NCBI GenBank assembly: GCA_963731205.1
Contig: CAVSUJ010000002.1
Span: forward strand, 2,046,001 to 2,110,000
DNA length: 64,000 nucleotides
Source of the DNA: DATAZK01 sp963731205
GTDB taxonomy: Bacteria > Actinomycetota > Actinomycetes > Frankiales > Frankiaceae
Reading direction: 5' to 3'
The position numbers and the translations under genes are program-made. Below, one piece after another: positions 1 through 12,602 of this stretch. Every line of letters begins with the position of its first letter. The stretch's first letter is position 1. The notes below the pieces were generated by a model that was given only the letters and a program-made list of their open reading frames with translations, did not search any database and was not told where the DNA came from.

Positions 1-554
1 TCTGGGCCGAGCACGTCAGGACCCGGCTGGCGGCGTGGGGACGTCCTCTCGCCGACATCCGTGCGCTGGCCGAAGAGCTCGCCGCAGCGGGGTCGTGGGT
101 GCGCACGATCCGCGACGCCGACGGCTTCTTCGTCTATCTCGTCGCGACCAGCCGGGAGGCGATCCCCGATCTGTCCGAGCTGGCGGCGACGCTGGAGGTC
201 GACGGCTGGACGCTCTCGATCCAGGGTCGCAAGGTCTATCTCGTCCCGGCGGGGCTGACCAAGGAAGCGGCGCTGGAAGAGGTGATCGCCCGTACGGGTG
301 GTTTCCAGCTGGCCGCCGCCGGGGACTCGCTGCTGGACCGAGGCATGCTGGCGCGAGCCGACGTTGCCGTCCGTCCGGCCCATGGAGAGCTGCACGACCA
401 GGGATTTTCACTCCCGGGGATGCGGGTCACCGCGAGCGCGGGCCTGCTGGGTGGCGCTGAAGTGGTCGACGCCCTCGCCGAGATCGTCGGGCAGGTACGG
501 AATCCGCAGGATTCGGCTGCAGGCGGACGGAGTTTTCCGCTCCACGCAGGGTGA
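1..554 (+). CDS. HAD-superfamily phosphatase, C-terminal part (5' end outside window)
   Basis: The reading frame is open from the window edge (first full codon at base 3), so only about the last 183 residues are seen. The stretch KEAALEEVIARTG followed by AAGDSLLDRGMLARAD is the motif III/IV region of Cof-type or sucrose-phosphatase-like HAD hydrolases: a conserved Lys, then GDSxxD acidic residues that bind Mg. The substrate cannot be told from this fragment. The next gene starts 30 bp downstream on the same strand. The HAD assignment is fairly firm; anything narrower would be a guess. Confidence 0.7.
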   Translation, partial: WAEHVRTRLAAWGRPLADIRALAEELAAAGSWVRTIRDADGFFVYLVATSREAIPDLSELAATLEVDGWTLSIQGRKVYLVPAGLTKEAALEEVIARTGGFQLAAAGDSLLDRGMLARADVAVRPAHGELHDQGFSLPGMRVTASAGLLGGAEVVDALAEIVGQVRNPQDSAAGGRSFPLHAG

Positions 555-584
555 GCCCGGTAAAGAACGGGCAATAAGGACATC

Positions 585-995
585 GTGGAGACCGCCAGGC
601 TGGAGCTACCGGGCACTCCCGTTGCGCCGAGTGTGGCGCGCCTGTTCGTCCGCAACCTCTGCCAGGAGTGGGGGGCCGACGCGGTCTGCGACGTGGCCGA
701 GCTGCTGTCGAGCGAGCTGGTGACCAATGCCGTGATCCACGCCAGGTCGACCGTCGAACTGGAAGCGGCGTACGACGATTCGAGCGTTCTGCGCATCGAC
801 GTCTATGACCGCTCTCCCGATGAGGTCGATCGCACCCCACACCCGCCGGCCGACGGCGCGGAGGGCGGGCGCGGACTTGCTATCGTCGCGCGGCTAGCGT
901 TCCGGTGGGGCGTCGATCCCTGCTCGCCCGGCAAGCGAGTGTGGTTCACGCTCGCCAACACAGCCTCGGCGGACCAGGCGGCGGGACGCGACTGA
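585..995 (+). CDS. ATP-binding protein of the anti-sigma factor (RsbW/SpoIIAB-like HATPase) family
   Basis: A 136-residue single-domain GHKL ATPase. The N-box ELVTNAVIHA lies near residues 45-54, a DVYDRSP segment near 71-77 stands where the G1 box falls, and the glycine-rich GRGLAIVARL near 96-105 is the G2 ATP-lid region. Such stand-alone HATPase proteins are abundant in actinobacteria and act as anti-sigma or regulatory kinases, usually with an anti-sigma-factor antagonist partner. No sigma factor or STAS-domain gene is adjacent here, so the partner is unknown. The start is GTG with AAGGA just upstream. The gene precedes acs by 21 bp and may be co-transcribed with it. Confidence 0.8.
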   Translation: METARLELPGTPVAPSVARLFVRNLCQEWGADAVCDVAELLSSELVTNAVIHARSTVELEAAYDDSSVLRIDVYDRSPDEVDRTPHPPADGAEGGRGLAIVARLAFRWGVDPCSPGKRVWFTLANTASADQAAGRD

Positions 996-1016
996 ACGAT
1001 CGGAAGGAGCCGGAAA

Positions 1017-2987
<1,971 letters not shown>

Positions 2988-3048
2988 ACGGGTCGGCGCT
3001 GACGGCGCAAGCGGCGGGGGCGTGATCCAACCCTGGGCACTTTGCCCA

Positions 3049-3054
3049 TAGGCT
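3049..3054 (+). promoter_or_regulatory. -10-like TAGGCT, 7 nt before the glgP GTG
   Basis: TAGGCT fits TANNNT and lies exactly 7 nt upstream of the glgP start codon, which would make the transcript leaderless. There is no good Shine-Dalgarno sequence. The same spacing recurs before many genes in this window. No clear -35 is seen. Confidence 0.5.
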
Positions 3055-3061
3055 CGGGAAC

Positions 3062-5641
3062 GTGAGAGCCCTCCGCCGCTTCACCGTCCGCGCGCGCCTT
3101 CCCGAGCCGCTCGCGCCTCTGTCCGAGTTGGTGCTGAACCTTCGCTGGTCCTGGCATCCCGAGACGCTCGATCTGTTCGAGTCCGTCGAGCCCGATGTGT
3201 GGCGCGAATGCCGCCACGATCCGGTCCGGCTGCTCGGCGAGGTGCCCCGCGAGCGGCTGGAAATGCTGGCCGCCGACGAGGATTTCCTGCGCCGCCTGGG
3301 GGAGGCCTCAGCCGAGCTCGAGGCCTACCTGAACACCCCGGGCTGGTATCAGAGCCTGGACGATGCTCCCAACGCGATCGCGTATTTCTCGCCCGAGTTC
3401 GGCATCACCGAAACGTTGCCGCAATACAGCGGCGGTCTCGGCATCCTCGCCGGCGATCATCTCAAAGCGGCCAGCGATCTCGGGGTGCCGATCATCGGCG
3501 TCGGCCTGCTCTACCGCGCCGGCTACTTCGTGCAGTCGCTCTCGGCCGACGGCTGGCAGCAGGAGCACTACCCGGGGCTCGATCCGCACGGGCTTCCGCT
3601 CACCCAGCTGCGCGACGCGTCCGGTGAGGTCGTCACGGTCGGAATCGGTGTGCCCGGCCGCACGATGTGGGCTCACGTCTGGAAGGCACAGGTCGGCCGG
3701 GTTCCCCTGCTGCTGCTCGACACCGACCTCGAGGAGAACGAGCCGCGCGACCGCGGCGTGACCGATCGGCTCTACGGCGGCGGCAGCGACCACCGCCTGC
3801 TGCAGGAGATGCTGCTCGGCATCGGCGGTGTGCGTGCGGTGCGCGCCTGGTGTGAGACGACGAATTCCCCGCAGCCAGAGGTGTTTCACACCAACGAGGG
3901 CCACGCCGGCTTCCAGGGTGTCGAGCGCATACGCGAGTGCGTCGCGGCGGGCCACGGCTTCGACGAGGCGCTCGCGCTGTGCCGGGCGGGGACCGTCTTC
4001 ACCACCCACACACCCGTTCCCGCGGGGATCGACCGCTTCCCCCGCGAGCTCGTCGAGCGCCACTTCGGCCCGGCGAATCCCGACTACGCGCCGCTGACCA
4101 ATCTGCCGCTCGCCCGCATCCTGGCGTTCGGCGCGGAGGACGATCCGGCCATCTTCAACATGGCCCACATGGGTCTGCGGCTGGCGCAGCGGGCCAACGG
4201 CGTGAGCCTGCTGCACGGCAAGGTCTCCCGCGAGATGTTCAAGGAGCTCTGGCCCGGCTTCGACGCCGCCGAAGTACCGATCGGCTCCATCACCAATGGC
4301 GTCCACGCGCCCACCTGGGTCGCGCGGCCGATGCGCGGTCTGGCCGAGCGGCGGGCGAGCCCCCGTCCTGATGCGCCCGAGCGCGAGCTGACCGACGAGC
4401 AACTGCTCGGCCTGCGCCGCCAGCTGCGCGCCGAACTGGTCGATGAGGTACGCCGCCGGCTGCGGGTCTCGTGGGAGCAGCGCGGGGCATCGCCGGCAGA
4501 GCTCGGCTGGGTCGAGGACGTCTTCGACCCTGACGTGCTGACGATCGGTTTCGCCCGCCGCGTGCCGTCCTACAAGCGGCTCACCCTGATGCTGTCGGAC
4601 CCGGAGCGCCTCACCCGGCTGCTGCTGCACCCCGAGCGTCCGATCCAGCTCGTCATCGCCGGCAAGGCCCATCCTGCTGACGACGGTGGCAAGGAGCTCG
4701 TGCAGCAGATCGTGCGGTTCGCCGACAGCGAGGGCATTCGCCACCGAATGGTCTTCCTGCCCGACTACGACATCGGCATGGCGCGATTCCTCTACGGAGG
4801 CTGCGATGTCTGGCTGAACAACCCGCTGCGTCCGCTGGAAGCCTGCGGCACGAGTGGCATGAAGTCGGCGTTGAACGGCGGGCTGAACCTCTCCATCCGC
4901 GACGGCTGGTGGGATGAGATGTTCGACGGGCAGAACGGCTGGGCGATCCCCACGGCCGATGGCGTCGCCGATCCGATTCGCCGCGACAATCTCGAAGCCG
5001 CAGCCCTTTACGACCTCATCGAGCACAACGTCGCGCCCAAGTTCTACGAGCGCCCCTCGCCCAGCCGCTGGGTCTCGATGGTCCGCCACACCCTCGCGAC
5101 CCTCGGGCCCAAGGTGCTCGCGAGCCGGATGCTGCGTGACTACGTCAACGAGCTCTACGCACCTGCAGGACGTTCCGCCCTGGCGGTATCCGCCGACGAC
5201 GACGCGGGGGCCAAGGAGCTCGCCGTCTGGCGGCAGCGGGTGTCGGCGGCGTGGCCGAGCGTCGAGGTGACCCATGTCGAGGCGTCCGGGGTCGGTGATA
5301 CGCCTTCCCTCGGCGGCACGATGCACGTGCGGGCGGTCGTTGCGCTCGGCGCGCTCACCCCGTCGGATGTCGAGGTGCAAGCGCTGTACGGCCGGGTCGA
5401 CGACTCCGACGAGATCACCGGTGGCGCCAGCATCCTGCTGCAGCCCGCGTCGGGCGAGGAGTCCGAGCTGGACGGCGGCGCGATCGCTTTCGAGGGCGAT
5501 GTTCCGCTCGCCAAGACCGGTGCCTTCGGCTACGCGGTACGCGTGCTTCCGTATCACCCGCTGCTGGCATCACCGGTCGAGCTGGGATTGATGGCCGTGC
5601 CCGGCAGCCGTCCCGAAGGTGGGGCCCCGCCGAGCTGGTGA
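3062..5641 (+). CDS. glgP: Alpha-glucan (glycogen) phosphorylase
   Basis: Phosphorolysis of alpha-1,4-glucan to glucose-1-phosphate. The protein is 859 residues. Residues ~5-110 match the DUF3417 N-terminal domain (LNLRWSWHPETLDLF) of the short actinobacterial/thermophile-type phosphorylases, followed by the catalytic GT35 domain with HTNEGHAGF and the PLP-lysine region EACGTSGMKSALNGG near residues 596-610. The gene faces the glycogen debranching gene glgX, with a shared terminator between them, so the two encode complementary steps of glycogen breakdown. The GTG start is chosen because the DUF3417 domain begins immediately after it. Confidence 0.95.
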   Translation: MRALRRFTVRARLPEPLAPLSELVLNLRWSWHPETLDLFESVEPDVWRECRHDPVRLLGEVPRERLEMLAADEDFLRRLGEASAELEAYLNTPGWYQSLDDAPNAIAYFSPEFGITETLPQYSGGLGILAGDHLKAASDLGVPIIGVGLLYRAGYFVQSLSADGWQQEHYPGLDPHGLPLTQLRDASGEVVTVGIGVPGRTMWAHVWKAQVGRVPLLLLDTDLEENEPRDRGVTDRLYGGGSDHRLLQEMLLGIGGVRAVRAWCETTNSPQPEVFHTNEGHAGFQGVERIRECVAAGHGFDEALALCRAGTVFTTHTPVPAGIDRFPRELVERHFGPANPDYAPLTNLPLARILAFGAEDDPAIFNMAHMGLRLAQRANGVSLLHGKVSREMFKELWPGFDAAEVPIGSITNGVHAPTWVARPMRGLAERRASPRPDAPERELTDEQLLGLRRQLRAELVDEVRRRLRVSWEQRGASPAELGWVEDVFDPDVLTIGFARRVPSYKRLTLMLSDPERLTRLLLHPERPIQLVIAGKAHPADDGGKELVQQIVRFADSEGIRHRMVFLPDYDIGMARFLYGGCDVWLNNPLRPLEACGTSGMKSALNGGLNLSIRDGWWDEMFDGQNGWAIPTADGVADPIRRDNLEAAALYDLIEHNVAPKFYERPSPSRWVSMVRHTLATLGPKVLASRMLRDYVNELYAPAGRSALAVSADDDAGAKELAVWRQRVSAAWPSVEVTHVEASGVGDTPSLGGTMHVRAVVALGALTPSDVEVQALYGRVDDSDEITGGASILLQPASGEESELDGGAIAFEGDVPLAKTGAFGYAVRVLPYHPLLASPVELGLMAVPGSRPEGGAPPSW

Positions 5642-5648
5642 CACCCGA

Positions 5649-5671
5649 AAACCCCTGCAGCTGCTGGGGTT

Positions 5672-5672
<1 letters not shown>
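5649..5672. terminator. Bidirectional terminator between glgP and glgX
   Basis: AAACCCC, a TGCAGCTGCT loop, and GGGGTTT form a 7-bp stem with an A tract on one side and a T tract on the other, so it can work in both directions. It begins 7 nt after the glgP stop and its right end touches the glgX stop codon. Confidence 0.7.
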
Positions 5673-7818
<2,146 letters not shown>

Positions 7819-7822
<4 letters not shown>

Positions 7823-8052
7823 CCTTCCACCATCGGCGTCGGCGGCACGACCTGCAGGGTAACGGCGTTCTTGGCGGGGCGGGGCGTCGACCGGCTGCAC
7901 CCGTAGGCCAGCAGGCCGGCCGCGATCGCGACGACGATCACGGCCAGCAAGGCGCGGAGCACCTTTCGCCGGGCAGCCGCGAGCACCTCGGGCGCGAGCC
8001 GTCCGGATTCGTCGCGCTCGGGCGGTTGCGCCCACCGTCGCTGCCTGGCCAT
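7819..8052 (-). CDS. Small single-pass membrane protein of unknown function
   Basis: Encodes about 77 residues (MARQRRWAQPPERDES...), with an in-frame start at 8070 also possible (83 residues). It has a basic N-terminus, one hydrophobic segment (LRALLAVIVVAIAAGLLAYG) and a short tail rich in Pro, Val and Thr. The stop TGA overlaps the glgX start (GTGA), so the two are translationally coupled. I do not recognise a family. The topology predicts a cytoplasmic basic N-terminus and an external tail. It may be a conserved companion of glgX or simply a neighbour. Confidence 0.6.
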
Positions 8053-8083
8053 AGCGGGGATCATGCCCACCCGTCGCTCTGGC

Positions 8084-8089
8084 TAGGCT
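8084..8089 (+). promoter_or_regulatory. -10-like TAGGCT, 6 nt before enoyl-CoA hydratase GTG
   Basis: TAGGCT ends 6 nt before the GTG at 8096, which predicts a leaderless mRNA. The divergent small membrane protein gene starts about 30-45 bp away, so this short gap must hold both promoters. Confidence 0.5.
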
Positions 8090-8095
8090 CGCGAC

Positions 8096-8899
8096 GTGGT
8101 CGATGAGAGCGTGGAGCTGCAGGCGGAGTTCGTCCGGATCGAGCTGGACGGGGCGGTCGCGACGATCCGCCTCGACCGCCCGAAGATGAACGCGCTCAGC
8201 GTTCAGCTGCAGGCCGAGCTCGGTGCAGCAGCGGCGGCGGTGTCGAGCCGGCCCGACATCCGGGCGGTGGTGATCTACGGCGGCCCGAAGATCTTCGCGG
8301 CGGGCGCCGACATCAAGGAAATGGCCGACATGAGCGCCGGTCAGATGGCCGCCCAGGCCGTGCGGCTGCAGGACGCGTTCAGCGCCCTGGCCCGCATCCC
8401 CAAGCCGACGATTGCTGCTGTCACCGGTTACGCGCTCGGCGGCGGCCTCGAACTCGCCCTCACCGCGGACTTCCGAATCTTGGGTGACACCGCGCGGGTC
8501 GGCCAGCCCGAGATCCTGCTCGGCGTCATCCCGGGGGCCGGAGGGACCCAGCGCCTCGCCCGGCTGATCGGGCCGGCGAAGGCCAAGGAGTTGATCTTCT
8601 CGGGACGTCACGTGAGGGCTGACGAGGCACTGGCGCTCGGGATCGCCGACCGCGTGGTGCCCAGCGATGACGTCTACGAAGCTGCCATGACCTGGGCGCG
8701 GGAGTACGCCGCGGGTCCCGCGGTGGCGCTCGCTGCTGCCAAGACGGCCGTGGACGACGGCCTGGCCATGGGGCTTGCGGAGGGACTCCGCCTCGAAACG
8801 GCACTCTTTGCCGGGCTGTTCGGCACCGACGACCGCACCGCTGGGATGCGCAGCTTCCTGGAGAACGGGCCCGGCCACGCCACCTTCACCGGCAACTGA
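8096..8899 (+). CDS. Enoyl-CoA hydratase/isomerase family protein
   Basis: A crotonase-fold protein of 267 residues. It shows DRPKMNAL near residues 27-34, the oxyanion-hole segment AGADIKEMADM near 66-76, and GYALGGGLELALTADFRI near 108-125, with the two catalytic Glu positions in PEILLGVIPGAGGTQRL near 138-154. This is the normal pattern of a hydratase (EchA-type) acting on 2-enoyl-CoA in beta-oxidation. The exact substrate is not predictable. The start is GTG and likely leaderless. A NUDIX gene follows 28 bp later on the same strand. Confidence 0.92.
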   Translation: MVDESVELQAEFVRIELDGAVATIRLDRPKMNALSVQLQAELGAAAAAVSSRPDIRAVVIYGGPKIFAAGADIKEMADMSAGQMAAQAVRLQDAFSALARIPKPTIAAVTGYALGGGLELALTADFRILGDTARVGQPEILLGVIPGAGGTQRLARLIGPAKAKELIFSGRHVRADEALALGIADRVVPSDDVYEAAMTWAREYAAGPAVALAAAKTAVDDGLAMGLAEGLRLETALFAGLFGTDDRTAGMRSFLENGPGHATFTGN

Positions 8900-8927
8900 C
8901 CCGGTACCGAGTCGGGATAACCAGCCC

Positions 8928-9488
8928 ATGGCGTCCGCAGTCCCCGAGTACCGCACGACCGGCTCGCGCGAGATCTACCGCAGCCGCTGGATGACACTGC
9001 GCGAAGACGACATCGTGCGCGCCGACGGCACGCCCGGCCACTACGGGGTGCTGTCCAAGCCTGACTTTGCGTTGATCATCCCGCGCCACGACGACGGCAG
9101 CTTCACGCTGGTCGAGCAATTTCGGTATCCCGTCGGTGAGCGTTGCCTGGAGTTCCCGCAGGGTGCTGATGAGAAGCGGCCCGACATCGACCCTCTCGAC
9201 CTCGCGCGTCAAGAGCTCGCGGAGGAGACGGGGCTTCGCGCGGGCTCGGTGACCTTGCTCGGCCAGCTCCATCACGCGTACGGCTACAGCGATCAGGGCA
9301 TGTCGGTGGTGCTCGCCACCGAGCTCACACCCGGGCCCACAGCGCGTGAGACGGAGGAGCAGGGGATGACTTTGGTCCGTGTTCCGGAGCGCGAGTTGGA
9401 AGCGATGATGGGAGACGGGCGGATCCGCGATTGTGCGAGCGTCGCCGGGTACGGCATGCTGCTGCTGCACGCTCGCCGGACTCGCTAG
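8928..9488 (+). CDS. NUDIX hydrolase, ADP-ribose pyrophosphatase-like
   Basis: Encodes 186 residues. The Nudix region includes LEFPQGADE and DLARQELAEETGL, where the usual Arg before the first catalytic Glu is Gln, with a few extra residues in the box. The upstream VEQFRYPVGERCLEFPQG segment is the hallmark of the ADP-ribose/nucleoside-diphosphate-sugar pyrophosphatase subfamily. The ATG at 8928 is used because the conserved N-terminal strand follows it; the longer open frame upstream lies inside the hydratase gene. The physiological substrate is inferred from subfamily only. Confidence 0.85.
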   Translation: MASAVPEYRTTGSREIYRSRWMTLREDDIVRADGTPGHYGVLSKPDFALIIPRHDDGSFTLVEQFRYPVGERCLEFPQGADEKRPDIDPLDLARQELAEETGLRAGSVTLLGQLHHAYGYSDQGMSVVLATELTPGPTARETEEQGMTLVRVPERELEAMMGDGRIRDCASVAGYGMLLLHARRTR

Positions 9489-9635
9489 CGCAGGTCGTCG
9501 CGTACATGAGAGGCTGCTCACGCGATCAGAATCGGCACGCGTGATTGCTGGCCGGTAACTTCGGCAAGAACTAAGAAGTGTCGATCCCCATCGACCACGC
9601 AGCTTCTGGCTGTGTCTTTAACGGAGGTCCGGTTG

Positions 9636-10415
9636 GTGAACATCGTTGTCACCGTGAAGCAGGTGCCTGACACCTATGCGGAAAAGAAGCTCGATCCCTC
9701 AGACATGACCACCGACCGCAAGAGCGGTGACAACGTCATGAACGAGATGGACGAGTACGGCGTCGAGGAAGCGCTGCGTATCAAGGAAGCGCACGGCGGT
9801 GAAGTCACCATCCTGACCATGGGTCCCGAGAAGGCCGTCGAAGCCATTCGCAAGGCGCTCTCGATGGGCGCCGACAAGGCCGTCCACCTCTCTGACGATT
9901 CGTTCCACGGGTCCGACGCGATCCAGACCTCCGCGGCCCTTGCCGCAGCGATCAAGACGCTGGAGGCCGACATCGTCATGGTGTCGACCGAGGCGTCCGA
10001 CGCGCGTGGCGGTGTCATGGGCGCCCTGCTGTCCGAGCAGCTCGGCCTTCCCCAGCTCACGCTGGCCCGCAAGGTCACGGTCGATCCGGGTGCCAAGACC
10101 ATCACCATCGAGCGCCAGACCGATGACGGCTACGTCACCGTCGAGGCCCCGATGCCGGCGGTCGTGGGCGTCGTCGAGAAGATCAACGAGCCCCGCTACC
10201 CGTCGTTCAAGGGGATCATGGCGGCCAAGAAGAAGCCGCTGACCACCCTCTCGGCAGCCGATGCGGGTGTGACGAGCGCCGGTCTGGAGTCGGCGACCAC
10301 CGCCGTCGACGGTGCGGAGCCGCGGCCTCCGAAGTCGGCGGGCCAGATCGTCAAGGACGAGGGCGATGGCGGCGCGAAGGTGGCCGACTTCCTTGCCTCG
10401 CAGAAGCTGATCTGA
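9636..10415 (+). CDS. etfB: Electron transfer flavoprotein beta subunit
   Basis: The 259-residue beta subunit of the EtfAB heterodimer, which takes electrons from acyl-CoA dehydrogenases. The N-terminus NIVVTVKQVPDTYAEKKL is diagnostic. GVMGALLSEQLGLPQLTLA near residues 130-148 and the C-terminal tail contacting EtfA are present. The start is GTG at 9636, preceded by a strong GGAGG 8 nt upstream; an in-frame start at 9612 lacks such a site. etfA follows 13 bp later. This matches the Rv3029c-Rv3028c pair order in M. tuberculosis. Confidence 0.95.
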   Translation: MNIVVTVKQVPDTYAEKKLDPSDMTTDRKSGDNVMNEMDEYGVEEALRIKEAHGGEVTILTMGPEKAVEAIRKALSMGADKAVHLSDDSFHGSDAIQTSAALAAAIKTLEADIVMVSTEASDARGGVMGALLSEQLGLPQLTLARKVTVDPGAKTITIERQTDDGYVTVEAPMPAVVGVVEKINEPRYPSFKGIMAAKKKPLTTLSAADAGVTSAGLESATTAVDGAEPRPPKSAGQIVKDEGDGGAKVADFLASQKLI

Positions 10416-10428
10416 GGAGCTTTCGGTA

Positions 10429-11388
10429 ATGGCAGAAATTCTGGTTCTTGTCGAGCACGACAACGGCACTCCCAAGAAGGTCACGGCCGAGCTGCTGACC
10501 CTCGCCCGCACGCTGGGGGAGCCGAGTGCGGTCTTTCTCGGCGGCGAAGGCACATATGAGAAGGCGAAGAGCTTTCTGGCGGAGTACGGCGCCGAGAAGG
10601 TCTACGTAGGCGAGTCCGCCGATCTGGCGGATTTCGTGGTGGCCCCGAAGGCGGAGGCGCTCGCCGCGCTGGCGAGCGAGAAGTCACCGGCGGCCGTGCT
10701 GATCGCGTCGGCTCCCGAGTCGCGCGAGGTCGCGGCGCGGGCGGCGCTCAAGGCCGGCGGCGGCCTGCTGTGGGACGCCGTTGACGTCACCCCCGATCTC
10801 AAGGCGACGCAGGTCGTCTTCGGCGGTGGAACGATCGTCACCAGCCACGTGAAAAGCGGCATCCCGTTCATTGCAGTACGGCCCAACTCCACCAGCCCCG
10901 AGGCCAGCACCGGTGCGGCGGCCGAGGAGAAGATCGACCTCGCGACCAGCGACGGGGCCAAGACGGCGAAGGTGCTCGACCGTGTGGTCGAGGCCAAGAG
11001 CGGTCGTCCGGAGCTCACCGAGGCGGCCGTCGTCGTCTCCGGTGGCCGCGGGCTCGGTGCTGCCGAGGGTTTCGAGGTCGTCGAGAAGCTGGCTGACGCG
11101 CTGGGCGCAGCAGTCGGTGCCTCGCGGGCGGCCACGGATGCCGGCTGGTACCCCCACCAGAACCAGGTGGGTCAGACCGGCAAGACGGTGTCGCCGCAGC
11201 TGTACATCGCGCTGGGCATCTCCGGCGCCATCCAGCACCGGGCCGGCATGCAGACGTCGAAGACGATCGTCGCGGTCAACAAGGACCCCGAGGCTCCGAT
11301 CTTCGAGCTGGTCGATTTCGGTGTGGTCGGCGATCTGTTCGCCGTCGCTCCGCAGCTGACCGAAGAGGTCGCCAAGCGCAAGGGTTAG
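10429..11388 (+). CDS. etfA: Electron transfer flavoprotein alpha subunit
   Basis: The 319-residue FAD-binding subunit of ETF. The C-terminal FAD domain is clear: VVVSGGRGLG near residues 201-210, QVGQTGKTVSPQLYIALGIS near 246-265, and IVAVNKDPEAPIFELVDFG near 281-299. The N-terminal domain is shorter and less conserved, as is normal. It forms an operon with etfB and ends at a strong hairpin that separates it from the convergent alcohol dehydrogenase. It supplies the electron route for acyl-CoA dehydrogenases coded elsewhere. Confidence 0.96.
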   Translation: MAEILVLVEHDNGTPKKVTAELLTLARTLGEPSAVFLGGEGTYEKAKSFLAEYGAEKVYVGESADLADFVVAPKAEALAALASEKSPAAVLIASAPESREVAARAALKAGGGLLWDAVDVTPDLKATQVVFGGGTIVTSHVKSGIPFIAVRPNSTSPEASTGAAAEEKIDLATSDGAKTAKVLDRVVEAKSGRPELTEAAVVVSGGRGLGAAEGFEVVEKLADALGAAVGASRAATDAGWYPHQNQVGQTGKTVSPQLYIALGISGAIQHRAGMQTSKTIVAVNKDPEAPIFELVDFGVVGDLFAVAPQLTEEVAKRKG

Positions 11389-11415
11389 AGCGCCCGAATT
11401 CGCGCCTGACACGCA

Positions 11416-11452
11416 GAAATGGCTGCCATCCAATCCGGGTGGCAGCCATTTC
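11416..11452. terminator. Strong bidirectional hairpin between etfA and the ADH gene
   Basis: GAAATGGCTGCCA and TGGCAGCCATTTC form a perfect 13-bp stem around an 11-nt loop, 28 bp after the etfA stop and 19 bp before the ADH stop. The A/T ends make it suitable in both directions. Confidence 0.8.
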
Positions 11453-11470
11453 GGCGTTCGCGGCGGCGGC

Positions 11471-12583
11471 TCAGTAGCGGACGAGGCCGCGCAGGTTCTT
11501 GCCGTCACGCATGTCGGCGTAACCCTGGTTGATCTCCTCGAGCTTGTACTCGTGGGTGATCAGACTGTCGAGATCGATCCGGCCCTTCATGTATTGCGAG
11601 AGCACTCGCGGGATCTCGAAGCGCGGGTTGGACGAGCCGAACAGGCTGCCCTTCAAGCGCTTCTCCCACAGTGTGAGGTCGAGCAGCGAGATCGCCGCCG
11701 AGAAATCGGTGGCACTGGCCAAACCGGTGACCACGCAGGTACCCAGTTTGGCGGTGAGCGCCATCGCCGGTGCGATGTGCTCGCCCTTCACCACGCCGAT
11801 CGTCAGGATCACCGAGTGGGCCATCCTGCCGCGGGTGATCTCCGCCAGCAGCGGCACCGCTTCTTCCATCGATGCTGCGGTGTGTGTCGCCCCGAACTTC
11901 TCCGCCTGGCTGCGCTTCCACTCCACCGGATCGATGGCGAGGATCTGCTCGGCACCAGCGAGGCGGGCGCCTTGCACCGCGTTGATCCCGATTCCACCGA
12001 TCCCGACCACGACCGCCGTGTCACCTGGCTTCACCTCGGCGGCGTGGATGGCCGAGCCGAGCCCGGTCGTCACCCCGCAGCCCACGAGCGCCGCCTTGTC
12101 CAGCGGGATGTCGCCGTCGATCTTGATGCAGCTGAACTGGTGCACGACGGTGTAGGGCTCGAACGTGCCCAGAACGCACATCAGCCGGGCGTCCTGACCG
12201 CGAACGTGGTGACGCGCGGTGCCGTCGCTGAGCTGCAGACCCTCGAGAATCTTGTCGCCGGAATCGCAGAGATTCTGGTGGCCGGTGGAGCACGACGGGC
12301 ACTGCCCGCACGACGGTATGAAGCCGAGCACGACGTGATCGCCCGGTGCGAGTCCGGTGACGCCGGGGCCCACCTCGACCACCTCACCGGCACCTTCGTG
12401 GCCGCCGATGTACGGAAATCCGGGGACCGGAAGGTCTCCGGTGAGCAGGTGCTCGTCGGAATGGCACAGCCCGCTGGCGGCAAGCCGCAGCAGGACCTCA
12501 CCCTCGCGCGGGCCGTCGAGCTCGACCTCCTCGACCGACCAGTCCTCGCCCACACCCCATAGCACTGCCGCCGAATTCTTCAT
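11471..12583 (-). CDS. NDMA-dependent-type (mycofactocin-associated) zinc alcohol dehydrogenase
   Basis: A 370-residue medium-chain dehydrogenase. It has the catalytic zinc motifs CHSDEHL (~residue 39) and GHEGAG (~61-66), a structural zinc lobe CGQCPSCSTGHQNLC, and the Rossmann motif GIGGIGINAV near 192-201. The overall signature (KNSAAVLWGVGEDWSVEEVEL at the start, LRGLVRY at the end) is that of the NDMA-dependent alcohol dehydrogenase family, whose members hold tightly bound NAD and are thought to pass electrons to mycofactocin. The ATG at 12583 fits the family N-terminus. The next gene upstream is another mycofactocin-type enzyme, 19 bp away. Confidence 0.85.
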   Translation of the reverse strand: MKNSAAVLWGVGEDWSVEEVELDGPREGEVLLRLAASGLCHSDEHLLTGDLPVPGFPYIGGHEGAGEVVEVGPGVTGLAPGDHVVLGFIPSCGQCPSCSTGHQNLCDSGDKILEGLQLSDGTARHHVRGQDARLMCVLGTFEPYTVVHQFSCIKIDGDIPLDKAALVGCGVTTGLGSAIHAAEVKPGDTAVVVGIGGIGINAVQGARLAGAEQILAIDPVEWKRSQAEKFGATHTAASMEEAVPLLAEITRGRMAHSVILTIGVVKGEHIAPAMALTAKLGTCVVTGLASATDFSAAISLLDLTLWEKRLKGSLFGSSNPRFEIPRVLSQYMKGRIDLDSLITHEYKLEEINQGYADMRDGKNLRGLVRY

Positions 12584-12602
12584 GCAGCGACGGTATGCCC
12601 GA

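Noticed and set aside
3308..5557. 749-residue minus-strand open frame under glgP
   Set aside because: Arg/Gly/Asp-rich antisense shadow of a clear gene, without any recognisable domain.
7823..8956. Very long minus-strand frame joined to glgX, reaching 8956
   Set aside because: It lies opposite the enoyl-CoA hydratase and shows no homology before the GTG at 7822; it is an open frame caused by high GC.
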